A DNA stretch of 7,601 nucleotides, from contig JAZOPZ010000023.1 of the NCBI GenBank assembly GCA_045655805.1, positions 1 to 7,601 of the forward strand, read 5' to 3'. Below, in pieces: positions 6,808-7,601 of the stretch. Each line of letters starts with the position of its first letter. Within the stretch, counting starts at the first letter, position 1. The notes below the pieces were generated by a model that ran no database searches, was not told where the DNA came from, and worked only from the letters and a program-made list of their open reading frames with translations. This DNA comes from UBA11475 sp045655805 (GTDB taxonomy: Bacteria > Bacillota > Clostridia > Christensenellales > Borkfalkiaceae). A program made the position numbers and the translations under genes.

Positions 6808-6814
6808 ATTAGTT

Positions 6815-6843
6815 ATTATAAACCTTTATTTATTTTAAAGCAA
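6815..6843 (-). promoter_or_regulatory. Sigma-A promoter of trkA-trkH
   Basis: On the minus strand the -35 box TTGCTT (6838-6843) and the -10 box TATAAT (6815-6820) have a 17-base spacer, giving a transcript start near 6808 and a leader of about 30 bases. There is no TG extension, unlike the other promoters here. It is divergent from the NUDIX promoter about 20 bases away. Confidence 0.7.
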
Positions 6844-6860
6844 CAAATTTTCGTTAAATA

Positions 6861-6889
6861 TTGTTTTAGAAAAAATTATATGATATAAT
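6861..6889 (+). promoter_or_regulatory. Extended -10 promoter of the NUDIX gene
   Basis: The -35 box TTGTTT (6861-6866) and the -10 box TATAAT (6884-6889) are 17 bases apart, with TG one base before the -10. The transcript should start near 6896, leaving a leader of only about 12 to 18 bases that holds little beyond the ribosome binding site. Confidence 0.75.
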
Positions 6890-6907
6890 TACGCCGATTA
6901 GGAGAAT

Positions 6908-7369
6908 ATGATTTTGAAAACGACTTTATGCTACCTTGAGCGTGACGGAAAGTACTTAATGCTCAATCGGAATAAAAAAATTGAAGATACAAACAAGGGT
7001 AAGTGGCTGGGTATAGGTGGTAAATTTATAGAAAATGAAACACCTTTTGAGTGTGCTCAGCGTGAAGTGTTTGAAGAAACGGGGCTTAACTTAAGATCTG
7101 CGTCGTACCGTGGGGTGGTTAAGTTTGTTTCTAATATCTATCCAACGGAATATATGCATTTATTTACGAGTAGTGATTTTGACGGTGAACTTAAGTTGGA
7201 TTGCGACGAGGGTGAATTAAAGTGGATTGAAAAGTCAAAAATACTTGACTTGAACTTATGGCAAGGTGATAAATATTTTTTAGAGTTGCTTGATACGGAA
7301 AGTAGGTTTTTTACAATGGAACTTGAATATAATGGGGATATTTTAATATCGCACAAGGTCACTTTTTAA
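6908..7369 (+). CDS. NUDIX hydrolase, MutT/8-oxo-dGTP diphosphatase-like
   Basis: A small cytoplasmic enzyme of 153 residues, expected to cleave a nucleoside diphosphate linked to another group, probably a damaged nucleotide such as 8-oxo-dGTP. The complete Nudix box is present: G38-x5-E44-x7-R52-E53-V-F-E56-E57-T-G59-L60, which holds the catalytic magnesium. The N-terminal pattern TLCYLERDGKYLML and the NKGKWLGIGGK segment before the box resemble Bacillota proteins annotated as 8-oxo-dGTP diphosphatase. Substrate is inferred, since the family is broad. The start is uncertain: GGAG at 6901-6904 is only 3 bases from ATG 6908 but 9 bases from an in-frame TTG at 6914, so the protein may begin two residues later. 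It is transcribed alone, divergently from trkA. I see no convincing terminator directly after it. Confidence 0.9.
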   Translation: MILKTTLCYLERDGKYLMLNRNKKIEDTNKGKWLGIGGKFIENETPFECAQREVFEETGLNLRSASYRGVVKFVSNIYPTEYMHLFTSSDFDGELKLDCDEGELKWIEKSKILDLNLWQGDKYFLELLDTESRFFTMELEYNGDILISHKVTF

Positions 7370-7409
7370 CCTAAACGGTATTATGAAAGTTAACCAAATA
7401 AAAAAAGCG

Positions 7410-7601
7410 TCGGTAAGCCGAGTCCCTCATAGGGATTCGGCAACTAAATAAATCCGCAAGCGGATTTGTTATATTTGTCTAACGACAAGTGATATCGCCT
7501 ACGGCGGTGAAATTTGCCTATCGGCAAGTTGTGGATTTATTTAATATAACTGCGACTAAAAGTCGCAATATAACGCAAGACTTGTCTTGCATATCACTTT
7601 T
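7410..7601. repeat. Dense array of small hairpins nested in long-range inverted repeats (continues past the window)
   Basis: Nearly every base belongs to a palindrome. Simple hairpins are: 7417-7441 (11 pairs, 3-base loop, one wobble), 7450-7467 (8 pairs), 7475-7488 (5), 7494-7508 (6, one wobble), 7514-7527 (5), 7551-7567 (7) and 7575-7590 (7). Longer pairings enclose them: 7445-7457 with 7531-7543 (13 pairs, one wobble), 7468-7475 with AATATAAC at 7543-7550 or its exact copy at 7567-7574, and 7487-7495 with 7591-7599 (9). Stems differ in sequence but remain paired. No open reading frame fits. It resembles REP- or MITE-type palindromic DNA. Its class is not known to me. Confidence 0.7.

Noticed and set aside
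7400..7441. Terminator for the NUDIX gene
   Set aside because: The 7417-7441 hairpin has no T run after it on the plus strand. On the minus strand a T7 follows at some distance, so it might end a leftward transcript from outside, but this is unproven.
7410..7601. CRISPR array
   Set aside because: The units differ in length and sequence, there is no constant repeat with variable spacers, and each unit is a self-complementary hairpin.

Overview
The window reads as chromosome from a low-GC, Gram-positive-like bacterium, probably an uncultured Clostridia-type Bacillota. This rests on the AT-rich sequence, strong AGGAGG-type ribosome binding sites, sigma-A promoters with 17-base spacers and mostly TGn extended -10 boxes, a Clostridia-like MutT protein, and a lipoprotein signal peptide. 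The standard genetic code fits all the genes. No rRNA or tRNA is present, so finer placement is a guess.

Layout. Bases 1-140 are the left end of an IS3/IS150-like insertion sequence, with the first codons of its OrfA on the minus strand. A strong plus-strand promoter then drives a secreted lipoprotein carrying a von Willebrand factor A (vWA) domain. Its natural ATG lies one base out of frame with the rest of the gene, at an A6 run inside the signal peptide. A hairpin terminator separates it from a convergent minus-strand uracil salvage operon, uraA-upp (permease, then phosphoribosyltransferase). That operon has its own promoter and a structured leader of about 160 nt ending in a terminator-like hairpin just before the uraA ribosome binding site, which looks like an attenuator. 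Upstream of it on the minus strand is a two-gene potassium uptake operon, trkA-trkH, with 3 bases between the genes. A 130-base divergent promoter region separates trkA from a plus-strand NUDIX (MutT-like) hydrolase gene. The window ends in about 190 bases of consecutive small hairpins nested inside long-range inverted repeats, with no coding sequence; this array runs to the edge.

How the genes fit together. UraA imports uracil and Upp converts it to UMP with PRPP. TrkH is the potassium-conducting membrane subunit and TrkA its nucleotide-binding cytoplasmic gate. The NUDIX enzyme probably cleans up oxidised nucleotides. The lipoprotein has no functional link visible in the window. The items most worth following up are the broken or slippery lipoprotein start, the uraA leader, the cysteine cluster at the UraA C-terminus, and the terminal hairpin array.
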